DNA of 64,000 bases from Methanolobus sp. ZRKC5 (GCF_038446525.1 NZ_CP151792.1:682001-746000), one strand, 5' to 3'. Positions 35,815-44,039 are shown, counted from the stretch's first letter. Numbers and translations: made by a program. The notes: generated by a model from the sequence alone, not told the origin.

Positions 35815-36041
35815 CAGTACACTACCTCATAAAGGTCTAGTATTTTGGTCAGTGTTCCCCTGGCCATCTTCAACTGGCTGCACACATGTCCTAGAGACTT
35901 GCTTTCAAGGTACAGATCCACAGCCTCCTCTCTGCGCTTAACAGGTATATTTTTGAGTGGTTCTGCAGGTTTTCTTTTTGTGATCTTCTGGAACCTTTTC
36001 CAGTTGATCATCTCTTGTTGAGTAAGCTCGAAACCAGACAT
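35814..36041 (-). CDS. small HTH-like protein
   Basis: A 75-residue basic protein. The C-terminal half, VKRREEAVDLYLESKSLGHVCSQLKMARGTLTKIL, reads as a helix-turn-helix of the resolvase/transposase HTH kind (short helix, turn, recognition helix). It is linked by ATGA overlaps on both sides. Probably a DNA-binding regulator of the mobile region. Confidence 0.55.
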   Translation of the reverse strand: MSGFELTQQEMINWKRFQKITKRKPAEPLKNIPVKRREEAVDLYLESKSLGHVCSQLKMARGTLTKILDLYEVVY

Positions 36042-36139
36042 CAGTACACCACCTCGTTTACTTCTTGATCCTGGCTATTATCTGGATCCTTGAAATTCTC
36101 ACGTGAATAGATCTCTATGAATCTCTTCCAGCAGCACAT
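36041..36139 (-). CDS. 32-residue open frame in the gap-free operon
   Basis: A 32-codon frame that exactly fills the space between two genes: its ATG overlaps the upstream stop (TAATG) and its TGA overlaps the next start (ATGA). It has a GGAGGTGATG ribosome-binding sequence directly upstream. The peptide begins MCCWKRFIEIYS and ends acidic. There is no known family; support comes only from the exact fit. Confidence 0.4.
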   Translation of the reverse strand: MCCWKRFIEIYSRENFKDPDNSQDQEVNEVVY

Positions 36140-36543
36140 TACTCATCACCTCCCTCAGAGGGTTCTGGAGCAAGATATTTGCTGTAGTGTTCTATGTACC
36201 TGGCACGTGTGGCCTTCCATCCTGCCAGCAATGCAAATAATATAAGCAGCAGCATGAATCCTGCGTAGATCTGCATGGCCATACCAAAGGGAAAATAGAA
36301 CACATACCCTATTGTGAGAACTGATCCGGAAACAGCACCAAGCAAAAAATGATAAGCTTCACGATAGTTAACAATCTCAGAAGTGAATGGTCCATCTTCT
36401 GGTTTTGGTGCATCCTTGATTTCCTGCAGCTTCTCTGCAGGTATGCCTGTAAGCTTGCTAACAATACGTACTTCCATTGTAATTACAGGAATATGATCAG
36501 GGAAGATCTCAGCACAATCAGAACAGGGTTGATCAGAGATCAT
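36139..36543 (-). CDS. membrane protein with two TM helices
   Basis: A 134-residue protein. The N-terminal 65 residues are soluble and contain a CSDC pair and a proline-rich segment. Two adjacent transmembrane helices follow (about 67-88, LLGAVSGSVLTIGYVFYF, and 90-112, AMQIYAGFMLLLILFALLAG), then a short charged tail. Not recognised. The start directly follows the previous stop (TGAATG). A membrane protein in a plasmid-like operon could serve in transfer, exclusion or virion assembly. Confidence 0.5.
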   Translation of the reverse strand: MISDQPCSDCAEIFPDHIPVITMEVRIVSKLTGIPAEKLQEIKDAPKPEDGPFTSEIVNYREAYHFLLGAVSGSVLTIGYVFYFPFGMAMQIYAGFMLLLILFALLAGWKATRARYIEHYSKYLAPEPSEGGDE

Positions 36544-36828
36544 TCAGATCACTCCCAATGATTGAAATACAACGGCACTAAATGTCCAAAAGTACAAAAT
36601 TGACAGGATTATTATCCCTAAACGGACAGCAGCTTTTGAATAGCCATATAATTCTGCTTTCCACCCAGGAACAATCTCCAGCCAGGACACGTGTACACAG
36701 TCATCATCTATGCGAATGTTGGCGCTGGATATCTGGTCAGGATGTAATCCTAGGATGATATTAGAACCAGTCTCATTGTCTGGGTCTGCAATTACCCAGC
36801 GAACACGTACGTCAGGAGTAAGTTTCAT
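36544..36828 (-). CDS. small protein with C-terminal TM helix
   Basis: A 94-residue protein: a beta-rich soluble part (residues 1-60, with VRVRWVIADPDNETG) and one transmembrane helix near the end (about 70-92, LGIIILSILYFWTFSAVVF). Not recognised. It is directly abutted by its neighbours (TAAATG upstream, TGAATG downstream), so it belongs to the same transcript as the other small membrane gene. Confidence 0.5.
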   Translation of the reverse strand: MKLTPDVRVRWVIADPDNETGSNIILGLHPDQISSANIRIDDDCVHVSWLEIVPGWKAELYGYSKAAVRLGIIILSILYFWTFSAVVFQSLGVI

Positions 36829-37212
36829 TTACTCTCCCTCCTGAAACTCTGCTAGTACCCGAGGGACGTAATCAAGGCCGAGCTTTGCAAGTTCTGTTCT
36901 TTTGAAATCCTCGATATCTTCACGGGTAATTAGAGGAGATGTAAGAGCGGACCCCATGGGGATTGTGGTACGAGTGGGGTTTATTAAACAAGGGTCCGCC
37001 GTTTCATTGTGAAGTACTGCATCTATGCGAGATCGCAGGATAGAAAAGTATGCATTCAGGCTTGCAGTTTTTAAATTTACTTCTGCAAGCATGATGTCAA
37101 GATCTCCTTGATCTAGAAGTGCTAAGTTTTCGACATGTGCACCGTTACTTTTATTGCTCTTCTCACTGTTTTTTAAATTGGAGACTTGGTTTGATGGCTC
37201 GTCAAAACTCAT
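36829..37212 (-). CDS. hypothetical soluble helical protein
   Basis: A 127-residue protein with a polar N-terminus (about 1-28, rich in S/N/K), a helix DLDIMLAEVNLKTASLNAYFSILRSRIDAVL and an acidic C-terminus. Not recognised. Stop-start junctions with both neighbours are immediate (TGAATG and TAAATG). Expression as part of the operon is likely; function is unknown. Confidence 0.45.
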   Translation of the reverse strand: MSFDEPSNQVSNLKNSEKSNKSNGAHVENLALLDQGDLDIMLAEVNLKTASLNAYFSILRSRIDAVLHNETADPCLINPTRTTIPMGSALTSPLITREDIEDFKRTELAKLGLDYVPRVLAEFQEGE

Positions 37213-37398
37213 TCAAATCATGCCTCCCATTATTGCTATTTCTAATTGTCCTACAGCGTTCTGAATTATCTTGCATTCTCGTGTTATACCATTCTGCAAA
37301 ATAGGACTACGCTTATAATCGTTTATCAGCTCATGAGCCTCTTCTGCAGTGAAGGCCGCACTATTGCCACCTACGGAAACAACGATCTTATCAGGCAT
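37213..37398 (-). CDS. small hypothetical protein
   Basis: About 61 residues. The start at 37398 (MPDKIVVSVGGN) is preferred over 37419 because it has an AGAGGTG ribosome site and overlaps the end of the upstream RHH frame (ATGCCTGA). The product has a short strand, a helix with AAFTAEEAHELINDY and a hydrophobic end. Not recognised. Confidence 0.45.
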   Translation of the reverse strand: MPDKIVVSVGGNSAAFTAEEAHELINDYKRSPILQNGITRECKIIQNAVGQLEIAIMGGMI

Positions 37399-37564
37399 GA
37401 CAGGACACCTCTTTGTCATTTTCTGATTTCAAACCATTTGCCACAAAAACCCGCACAGCATGGCTTCTGCTTCCATAGACCGGTTTCAGAGCATTGAGCC
37501 CCTCCACCATATCAACCGGCATTTCGATAGTTACAAACTGTTTATCATCTTTATTTTTGGTAAT
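37391..37564 (-). CDS. RHH protein, possibly initiated at ATT
   Basis: A frame of 57 residues after a TAA stop. QFVTIEMPVDMVEGLNALKPV, a turn and SRSHAVRVFVANGL follow the ribbon-helix-helix pattern. The complete strand (QFVTIEM) is only included if translation starts at the ATT at 37562-37564, which has a GAGGGTGATT ribosome site just upstream. The first ATG in frame (37522) would remove the ribbon that forms the DNA-binding sheet. It would head the gap-free operon, facing the divergent RHH gene at 37703. Confidence 0.45.
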   Translation of the reverse strand: MTKNKDDKQFVTIEMPVDMVEGLNALKPVYGSRSHAVRVFVANGLKSENDKEVSCHA

Positions 37565-37702
37565 TTAAATCACCCTCAGTGTTTGACAATATTTGTTATT
37601 ATTTGGCAAATATAAGAACCTTTTGCTATATTTTTTATCAGTTTTTGGCAATTACTGTCAATCAGCTTTTAGTATTCTGGGTTACAAAATAACAATAAGA
37701 AC
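37565..37702. promoter_or_regulatory. divergent promoter between two RHH genes
   Basis: An AT-rich spacer with three related motifs: TTTGACAATA (about 37579), ATTTGGCAAATA (about 37599) and TTTTTGGCAATT (about 37642). The TTTGGCAA words are likely operator sites for one of the two RHH proteins encoded on either side. Promoter elements cannot be placed more exactly. Confidence 0.4.
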
Positions 37703-38182
37703 ATGGCAAGCACAACAAGCGGGACAATCAACGCAAGTATTGGCACAGAATTAAAAAAAAAGGTTGAACATTTTGTAGCAGATCATCCTGATAAATACCG
37801 TACAAAATCGGCTTTTATATTCAAGGCATGCAGTGATTTACTCGAGAAACATGAATCTAGCACAGATATTGACAAAAATAAACATTATAATGTTAATGAA
37901 TTCAAATCACCTTCTTACGACACCAAATACAGTCGTGCGCAGGTTCTAGAGCGAATCATCAGTAATTTAGAACAGCAAACTAAATATGCAGAAGCAGAGG
38001 GAGATACCACCTCAGCCCTAAAGTTATCCAAGGAAGCCGGAAAATATCTAAAAGAGCTATTAGATGAGACTAAAAAACCAACGTCAGATAACATTAAGAT
38101 AAAGCGTGTACATAAAAACCCTTCAGCATCATCCTCAAAGACCGTTAACATACAGGAAGACGACATCGAGATTATAGAATAA
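37703..38182 (+). CDS. RHH-like protein with long helical tail
   Basis: A 159-residue protein. The first 50 residues read as ribbon-helix-helix (GTINASIGTELKKKVEHFV, turn, RTKSAFIFKACSDLLEKH). A polar linker and a helical segment follow (SRAQVLERIISNLEQQTKYAEAEGD), then a basic, serine-rich region and an acidic end. Not assignable to a known family. It is divergent from the small-gene operon, a common arrangement for a plasmid copy-control or regulatory protein. Confidence 0.5.
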   Translation: MASTTSGTINASIGTELKKKVEHFVADHPDKYRTKSAFIFKACSDLLEKHESSTDIDKNKHYNVNEFKSPSYDTKYSRAQVLERIISNLEQQTKYAEAEGDTTSALKLSKEAGKYLKELLDETKKPTSDNIKIKRVHKNPSASSSKTVNIQEDDIEIIE

Positions 38183-38254
38183 TCTCCAGTTTTTCTATTT
38201 ATTGTATAAACTATGAGTACACCACCGAATAGTTATGGTTCGGATTGCACCCTT

Positions 38255-38298
38255 CGCATATTATGGAGGGATAATAGTAATAACCAAAAAATGCAACG
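38255..38298 (+). promoter_or_regulatory. conserved element upstream of PEF-CTERM gene 1
   Basis: A 44-bp stretch about 205 bp before the start codon of the gene at 38504. It shares CGCATATTA, GGAGGG and the uninterrupted 19-mer AATAGTAATAACCAAAAAA followed by (T/C)GCAACG with the region upstream of the second PEF-CTERM gene (40651-40695). The rest of the two intergenic regions is not similar, so this part appears conserved. The remaining gap 38183-38503 is AT-rich and empty. Confidence 0.55.
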
Positions 38299-38503
38299 CT
38301 ATTTTAAGTCGATGATACAATAATCTTCAAAAAATCTATACAAATAATTAATGGTTTTTTTTAAAATTGCCTTTTTTTTACGTGATTTCTATTTTTTATT
38401 GACAACATTATTTTTAAAATAAAATTAAAAATGTTATAATACCTTGAAAACCGAATTTAAAATATAGTCATATTCTATGAACATATGATTTGGGGGTACG
38501 AAA

Positions 38504-39037
38504 ATGAAAATAATAGAAATGAATACACACAAATTGAGCATTTTTACCATTACATTATTACTAATGATAATGTCTGTTGGAAATGCAGTAGCATTTGACC
38601 CGGCAAACCCATCGATTGATATCGAGAAATCTACCAACGGGGTTGATGCCGATGATTCGGACGATGCTCCAGAGATTCTTGTTGGTAGCGATGTTACTTG
38701 GACGTATACAGTAACAAATACCGGCAATGTAGATTTAACCAATGTTGTTGTTGCTGACGATAAGATTGGTGATCCTCTATATAATGTCGGCAACCTCTCG
38801 GTAGGCGAGTCCTTTACATTTGATGCTACTGAGATAGGTTCTGCTGCACTGGGCTTATACACAAATGTGGGTACTGCGAGGGGTGAGTATGGTGAGACGC
38901 TAGTATCTGATACTGATCCTAGCCACTATTTCGGTGTGGAAGATACCGAAATTCCAGAATTCCCAACCATTGCTCTCCCAGTAGTTGCAGTTCTTGGTCT
39001 GGCATTGTTCTTCCAGCATAGAAAAGATTATAAATAA
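38504..39037 (+). CDS. PEF-CTERM surface protein with DUF11-like domain
   Basis: A 177-residue secreted protein. Signal peptide 1-31 (LSIFTITLLLMIMSVGNAVA). The ectodomain has one beta-sandwich repeat of the DUF11/DUF7507 type (VTWTYTVTNTGNVDLTNVVVADD). It ends with PEFPTIALPVVAVLGLALFF and a basic QHRKDYK end, the PEF-CTERM sorting signal of methanogens, recognised by an archaeosortase and expected to be cleaved for surface anchoring. The start at 38504 follows GGGGGTACG. The C-terminus and both flanks match the gene at 40952. Confidence 0.85.
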   Translation: MKIIEMNTHKLSIFTITLLLMIMSVGNAVAFDPANPSIDIEKSTNGVDADDSDDAPEILVGSDVTWTYTVTNTGNVDLTNVVVADDKIGDPLYNVGNLSVGESFTFDATEIGSAALGLYTNVGTARGEYGETLVSDTDPSHYFGVEDTEIPEFPTIALPVVAVLGLALFFQHRKDYK

Positions 39038-39043
39038 TTGATT

Positions 39044-39072
39044 GGAGGTTTTAATCCTCCATCTATTTTAAT
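39044..39072 (+). terminator. hairpin terminator after PEF-CTERM gene 1
   Basis: GGAGG-TTTTAAT-CCTCC hairpin (39044-39060) followed by a T-rich sequence, six bases after the stop codon. The downstream region of the other PEF-CTERM gene has the same layout. Confidence 0.55.
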
Positions 39073-39084
39073 ATTAATAAAGAA

Positions 39085-39549
39085 TTAAAATGCACTTACC
39101 AACTTCTTCACCTTCTTTGTCCTGAAATTGAATTTACCACCACTCAAAATCCTGTCCTTCATCCTCTTGAGTGTGCTCCTGTGTTTAATTCCATATTCTC
39201 TTGCGTCTTTTGGAGTCAGAGCCAGTATTTGCAGTTTGATTGATTCCTCATCAACGAAGGTTTGTGCTCTCTGAAGCTCTAATTCCTCTTCATCAATATT
39301 GTTGGCTTCCTTTCCAATATAGCGGATACCTTCTGCATGAACATGTTTCCTTTCCAATATTCCAATATCCCCATCAAACTTAGATTCAAGATGATTAGCA
39401 TACTCTATTATTGTCCTGCTAAGTTGCTTGAAATAATGAGATCCTTGTTTGATCACTCCTGTTTCATAATCAATAAAAGACTCATAAACACTACTCTGAG
39501 GATCATTAGAGAAAGGAGCTAAAGGTTTTACAGGTGAAGGAAAACTCAA
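39085..39549 (-). pseudogene. casposon polB C-terminal fragment 2
   Basis: An open frame of 154 codons corresponding to the last sixth of casposon PolB. KPLAPFSNDPQSSVYESF matches the intact polymerase (KPLAPFSKDSQKIVYEPF), and the frame continues through RYIGKEANNID to the C-terminal module YGIKHRSTLKRM. There is no start codon or upstream polymerase domain, so it is a fragment, but it has no internal stop. It is more similar to the intact copy than fragment 1. It lies convergent to the PEF-CTERM gene at 38504. Confidence 0.85.
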
Positions 39550-39724
39550 TTTGAATACTCCGGCAGTGAGGAGACTACTAACTTTTCAAAAAAAACTTTA
39601 AATAAATAATAAAATACTTGTATAAATTATTATAAATACAACTTTATGTTTATTAACGCTGGAATGATGTCAGAGTCTTATTCCTACCATACATTAAAAT
39701 TATTTTTGAGGAGACCTGCAATAA

Positions 39725-40510
39725 ATGAAAAAACATTTACTTGACGTAGTATTTGCATCTGAAAAAAGGAAAAATGTACTCCTGTTATTACAGAATGGAG
39801 AACTGAAGATGGAAGCTCTCCTCAAGGCTCTGGACACAACAAGAAATGCACTGCTTCCTCAGATGAAGATCTTAGAAGAGCATTACCTTGTGTTTCACTA
39901 TGGTGATAACTATGAACTAACAACTATTGGGAAACTGGTTGTTGATGAGATGGTCCCTTTATTGAATACTATTGAACTTTTTGAGAATGATATTGATTAC
40001 TGGGGAACTCGCAATCTTAGTTTTATTCCTCCTCACCTTTTGCAACGCATAGATGAACTTAGAAAATGCAAGATTATAACTCCTCCTTATGTAGATATAT
40101 ATAAACTCAATGAAGAAATTCAGGAAACATCCCCTATTTCAAAAACACATTATGGAATTGTGACATTTTACCATCCTTTGTTTCCTCAATTTATATCAAA
40201 TATGATATCAAACAATGTAAATGTGTATTTGATAGTACCTCAATCTGTGCTTGACCAATTTAGAACTGAGCACTCCACACTATTTAAAAAATTAATTAAA
40301 AGTGAGTTCTTTCATTTTTCTGTATATCTTGAAAATATGAGTTTTTTGGGCATTGCATGTAACGACTATTACTTTATGATGAGGCTGTTAAAAAACAATG
40401 GTGAACATGATACAAGATATATCCTCTGTGATGGTAAAGAGGCATTAGAATGGGGAAAAGAACTTTTTGATTATTGCCTAAAATATTCTACAGCAATAAC
40501 CGAAATTTGA
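39725..40510 (+). CDS. winged-HTH regulator with FilR1/DUF1724 domain
   Basis: A 261-residue regulator of the methanogen type. The N-terminal winged helix (residues 1-75) reads KRKNVLLLLQNGELKMEALLKALDTTRNALLPQMKILEEHYLV. The C-terminal domain (about 125-255) matches the FilR1_middle/DUF1724 layout (ISKTHYGIVTFYHPLFPQFI and later YFMMRLLKNNGEHD). Paralogues in Methanosarcina (the Msr family) control methyltransferase genes and filament formation; the target here is not evident. Its position between two surface-protein genes suggests local control of these. Good GAGGAG ribosome site. Confidence 0.8.
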   Translation: MKKHLLDVVFASEKRKNVLLLLQNGELKMEALLKALDTTRNALLPQMKILEEHYLVFHYGDNYELTTIGKLVVDEMVPLLNTIELFENDIDYWGTRNLSFIPPHLLQRIDELRKCKIITPPYVDIYKLNEEIQETSPISKTHYGIVTFYHPLFPQFISNMISNNVNVYLIVPQSVLDQFRTEHSTLFKKLIKSEFFHFSVYLENMSFLGIACNDYYFMMRLLKNNGEHDTRYILCDGKEALEWGKELFDYCLKYSTAITEI

Positions 40511-40621
40511 TTAACCTTTTTTGCATTAATCCTTAATTTTGTTATTACAGTTATAATTTTTAATAACTGGTTATTTTTTGTTTTGTCCATTTCAACAAAA
40601 CATATTTAATTTAGATTAAGA

Positions 40622-40694
40622 GTTGCGTTTTTTATAGTTACCTATATCCCCGCATATTAGGGAGGGGGTAATAGTAATAACCAAAAAACGCAAC
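40622..40694 (+). promoter_or_regulatory. 73-bp imperfect palindrome upstream of PEF-CTERM gene 2
   Basis: The element begins GTTGCGTTTTTT and ends AAAAAACGCAAC. The inner arms also pair (GTTACCTATATCCCC with GGGGGTAATAGTAATAAC), so the whole 73 bp can fold as one long hairpin with a GCATATTAGG tip. Its right arm is the stretch conserved upstream of PEF-CTERM gene 1. It lies about 260 bp before the start codon, probably within the 5' leader or as an upstream operator. The remainder of the 40511-40951 gap is AT-rich and empty. Confidence 0.6.
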
Positions 40695-40951
40695 GATAAA
40701 TTTAAACCAGTAGTATCATTCATTTGGTAGATATTGAATTAATTTTAACTGTTGCTTTGAAATAATCTGTGTTTTGTATCCCTTGACATTATATCATTCA
40801 GATTAGCTCTGTTAACTTTTTAATGAACAATGATTCGAATCATAGTTTCATAAAGAATATAGTATACTGTAAAACAAACGTATTTATGCACAGAAATCGA
40901 AATGTCATGTTAGCATATTGTATTCAATATGAATTGGTGGGTGGTAAGAAA

Positions 40952-41407
40952 ATGAAAATTAAACAAAATATGATGAATTGTATAGACGTAGCCTTGATAA
41001 TTCTGATAATGTTTGCGGGAAATGCAGCAGCAACTCCACTAAACTATCCACCGGTGGCAGATGCCAATGGTCCTTATGAAAGCTGCGTAGGTTCAATCAT
41101 AACCCTTGATGCTTCGGGTTCCTATGATCCTGATTATCCTATTGGATCAATTGTTTCATGGGAATGGGACATAGATGACGATGGAGAATTTGATGATGCT
41201 TCGGGTGAGACTGTCGACTGGACATGGGGTAGTGTCGGTGACAAAGTGGTCAGTCTCAGGGTTACCGATGATGTTGGAGCCATTGACGTTGGTTATGCCA
41301 CAGTAAGAGTCAATGAATGTGGAGAAATCCCAGAGTTCCCAACAATTGCACTTCCAGTAATTGCAATACTCGGACTTGCATTCTTCTTCCAGCGTAGGAA
41401 AGACTAA
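40952..41407 (+). CDS. PEF-CTERM surface protein with PKD domain
   Basis: A 151-residue protein when started at 40952, which follows GGTGGGTGG and gives a proper signal peptide (about 1-31, VALIILIMFAGNAAA); the open frame extends upstream to 40823 without a ribosome site. The ectodomain is a single PKD repeat (PPVADANGPYES, WEWDIDDDGEFDD, WTWGSVGDKVVSLRVTDD). The end is a PEF-CTERM signal: PEFPTIALPVIAILGLAFFF then QRRKD. The tail is nearly identical to that of the gene at 38504, while the ectodomains are unrelated. Confidence 0.85.
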   Translation: MKIKQNMMNCIDVALIILIMFAGNAAATPLNYPPVADANGPYESCVGSIITLDASGSYDPDYPIGSIVSWEWDIDDDGEFDDASGETVDWTWGSVGDKVVSLRVTDDVGAIDVGYATVRVNECGEIPEFPTIALPVIAILGLAFFFQRRKD

Positions 41408-41418
41408 AAATAATTTAT

Positions 41419-41447
41419 TGGAGGTTTTTACCCTCAATCTATTTTTA
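41419..41447 (+). terminator. hairpin terminator after PEF-CTERM gene 2
   Basis: GGAGG-TTTTTA-CCCTC stem followed by AATCTATTTTTATT. It is closely similar to the region after PEF-CTERM gene 1, supporting duplication of the whole locus. Confidence 0.5.
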
Positions 41448-41467
41448 TTGTAAGTAAAATCACTTTA

Positions 41468-41920
41468 TCAACATCCACCCCACGTTTCCAACCTCCCCCT
41501 CACATGGACATTAAGCGTAAAAGGCTTATCGTACTCAGCATTTTACTTCATATAATGCAATGTACCCTTAGAAAAACCCATTTTCTTCCATTCAGTGTAA
41601 CTGATAGCAATAATCGTCTTCCTGATCTCATCCGTATCCTGTCTTTCAATCTTGTAGGAAGGATGGGTAAAATCAATCGTCCTCTTTTTACCATTCAGGA
41701 ATTGAGCCAACTCCCTTGTTTTCAGTAAAAGAACATAGCTCCACATCATTGACTTATCTTGATATGTTACCTTCTTATTCATCCAAGATTGGAACTCCTC
41801 TGTAAGCTTCTTAGCTCCACTGAGTCTAAGCCTGAAAGAATAATTATCAGTCCTGATGAAGCCCTTCTTATCCATCCTTTCTGATTCTATCAGACTGATA
41901 ACCGCAAAATCTACAAAAAA
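41468..41920 (-). pseudogene. casposase C-terminal fragment 2 (about 150 residues, one stop)
   Basis: Homology to the casposase starts near DFAVISLIESERMDKKGFIRTDNYSFRLR and runs to the end of the gene. The frame is open for 110 residues (41543-41875), contains SYTEWKKMGFSKGTLHYMK, and is then interrupted by a TAA in place of a glutamine or lysine codon before NAEYDKPFTLNVHVRGRL. A homopolymer-A frameshift at about 41912-41928 breaks the upstream end. None of the catalytic residues is preserved. The 42,000-42,200 stretch upstream is unrecognised, with fragments of open frame only. Confidence 0.85.
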
Positions 41921-42200
41921 AACAAAAAAGTGGTTTGTGGTTTATTGAACAAGCTGTCCACCACAAAATACCGTGCTTTTTCCTAGTAGCAACTTCGTTG
42001 TACCCATCCCTTGAAAGCCTCAGGGATGCTTTATCCATATTAGATCTTCCCGGCCTCAAGCAGACTAAATACCTCCTCAGCACTGGCACGATACCACCAA
42101 ATCTCCCCACTCATAGAGTAAGGTTGTACCTTCCAAATTAAATTATTTTGCGGAAGAAAAAGAAAGTGGCCTGGAAAAATACCACTTTCTACATTTAGAC

Positions 42201-44039
42201 TTATGACCTTCTTACTAGCGTAATCAAGAAAATCACAAAGGCTGCCATCCAGAGTTCAAAACCTGGAAGTCCTTTATCTTTGACCACTGAAGAATTACCA
42301 GATATCTCAGGAATTACAGGCTTTTCCAGAATCGGAATCACTTCTGAGCTGTCAGGCAATGTCATTGAAGTTGTTGGGTCTTCTGAACTCAGTTCAACTT
42401 CGGCAATCTCACCTTTCTTTATGGGATGCTCACCATAATGCTGCAGCTGTTCTGTATTTGTATTCATAACAAAGAACTCAAAATCGCCGTCATCAAATGC
42501 TGTTATGTCCACATCATATTCATTAGTTGTTGGGAGAGTAAAATACCACAAATATCCACCCTCTTCATCAGCCATTCTTGTAATGAAAGCACCCGGGATA
42601 TCAAAGACCATTTCATCATCATCAACAACACCCATCTGACGGCGACTACTGTCAGTAATCATAATATTCACCGGACATTGTCCAAAGCCCACTAATGAAG
42701 CTGTGTCCTGAACCATATCACTAGCCACGGTCCATGCAGCATATTGGTAATCATTTGGATCTTTGGTAGTATTATATTTATGTCTGGATCCTGGAGAAGT
42801 GTCGCCTGCGATCGGTGAGAATATCTTCTCCCAGTCGCCGATGGGCATTACTTCCGGTTTCTGTTGTGGCCATGGATCAAAGACCATCCCGGTCTTCTTC
42901 CAGTCAGTTCCTTTGGGATATACAACGGTTGCATGGTGTGCGCTGTATGAGCCTTCTATGGGGCCGAAATCATATCCGCTCAAAAGATGGCATTCTCCGG
43001 GATTTGACTGCATTTTACTCAGAAATACCAATACTTTATGTTGATATGCTCCACAGGTAAATTCTCCGTATTCATCATTGAAGTTAGAATAAAGGTTTGT
43101 GGCGGTGCCCGGTTTTATACCAATGAAACTTGACCATACTTTTCCTGCCTTAAGGTCCCTGTGATATGGGCCTTCGGGAATACGAAGCTGATAGAGACGG
43201 ATCACCTCCTCAAGGTCTCCTTCCTTATCACAAGGACATTTTACAACTACTTCAGCCTCGGCTTTGATCTCCCCATCCATTCTGGCGAAAACAGTACAGG
43301 TACCGATCTCCTTGGAAGTGAAAACACCAGCATTGGATTTTAAAATACCTGCATTATCAATTGTTCCTATAATTACGTTCATTCTAAAATCACTAAGTGA
43401 TCTGGATTGTCCAACAATCCATTTGACTTCATTGTCATCTACATCTGAATAGATGCCATTCCTTTCTTTTTTCAGAGTGAAATCGATTGTTTCACCACAT
43501 TCGATCTCTTCATATGCCGGAACAATAAAGAAGTCATCTGTTTCATCTTCTGAAGCCACTAAAGTAAAACGAAGAATTGCAGAACCTTTGGGTGCTTTAC
43601 TCGATACTTTCACGGCGTAAAGCGCGTGTACGCCACAATATTGAAGCTGATCACAACCTGAACTATAGGACAACACGAATTCGTCACTTGAATTATAATA
43701 TCTTTTTATGGGATAGCTTCGTTTGATGAGCTCCCATTCTTTAACGTCTACTCCTTCAACTTCAATTTTAGTATCAACTCCGATCTGCTGATTTTCCCCA
43801 GTCTGATCAACGGATAATTTGATATAATCACCCCATCTTTCAACATGACACACAGGGTCGAATCCTACTATATCTTCATCAGGAAAAGTGAGCTTGAAAG
43901 TATATTTTCCCTCAGGATCCTGAAACTCATAAGTTGTAGCTGCCGAGGCAACAAATATCATTGAAGTAAAAAGCGTTATAGAAAGAATCAGAATTATAAA
44001 TGCCCTACATTTTTTCAAATTTGTATATTTTAAATCCAT
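42201..44039 (-). CDS. PGF-CTERM secreted protein with papain-like Cys-His-Asp site
   Basis: A 612-residue surface protein. Signal peptide about 1-34 (FIILILSITLFTSMIFVASA). An N-terminal beta-rich region includes an Ig-like stretch to about 270. Then a domain with GEFTCGAYQHKVLVFL (candidate catalytic Cys near 332), AHHATVVYPKG (His) and MVFDPWPQQ (Asp), the order of Cys, His and Asp in transglutaminase/papain-like enzymes. It ends KGLPGFELWMAAFVIFLITLVRRS as a PGF-CTERM signal (PGF, membrane helix, arginines), cleaved by archaeosortase A in Haloferax. Enzymatic activity is suggested, not established. A casposase fragment lies upstream of the start. Confidence 0.7.
   Translation of the reverse strand: MDLKYTNLKKCRAFIILILSITLFTSMIFVASAATTYEFQDPEGKYTFKLTFPDEDIVGFDPVCHVERWGDYIKLSVDQTGENQQIGVDTKIEVEGVDVKEWELIKRSYPIKRYYNSSDEFVLSYSSGCDQLQYCGVHALYAVKVSSKAPKGSAILRFTLVASEDETDDFFIVPAYEEIECGETIDFTLKKERNGIYSDVDDNEVKWIVGQSRSLSDFRMNVIIGTIDNAGILKSNAGVFTSKEIGTCTVFARMDGEIKAEAEVVVKCPCDKEGDLEEVIRLYQLRIPEGPYHRDLKAGKVWSSFIGIKPGTATNLYSNFNDEYGEFTCGAYQHKVLVFLSKMQSNPGECHLLSGYDFGPIEGSYSAHHATVVYPKGTDWKKTGMVFDPWPQQKPEVMPIGDWEKIFSPIAGDTSPGSRHKYNTTKDPNDYQYAAWTVASDMVQDTASLVGFGQCPVNIMITDSSRRQMGVVDDDEMVFDIPGAFITRMADEEGGYLWYFTLPTTNEYDVDITAFDDGDFEFFVMNTNTEQLQHYGEHPIKKGEIAEVELSSEDPTTSMTLPDSSEVIPILEKPVIPEISGNSSVVKDKGLPGFELWMAAFVIFLITLVRRS

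Noticed and set aside
41868-42110. 80-codon minus-strand frame next to casposase fragment 2
   Set aside because: It changes into the casposase fragment by a frameshift and has no recognisable domain; treated as debris.
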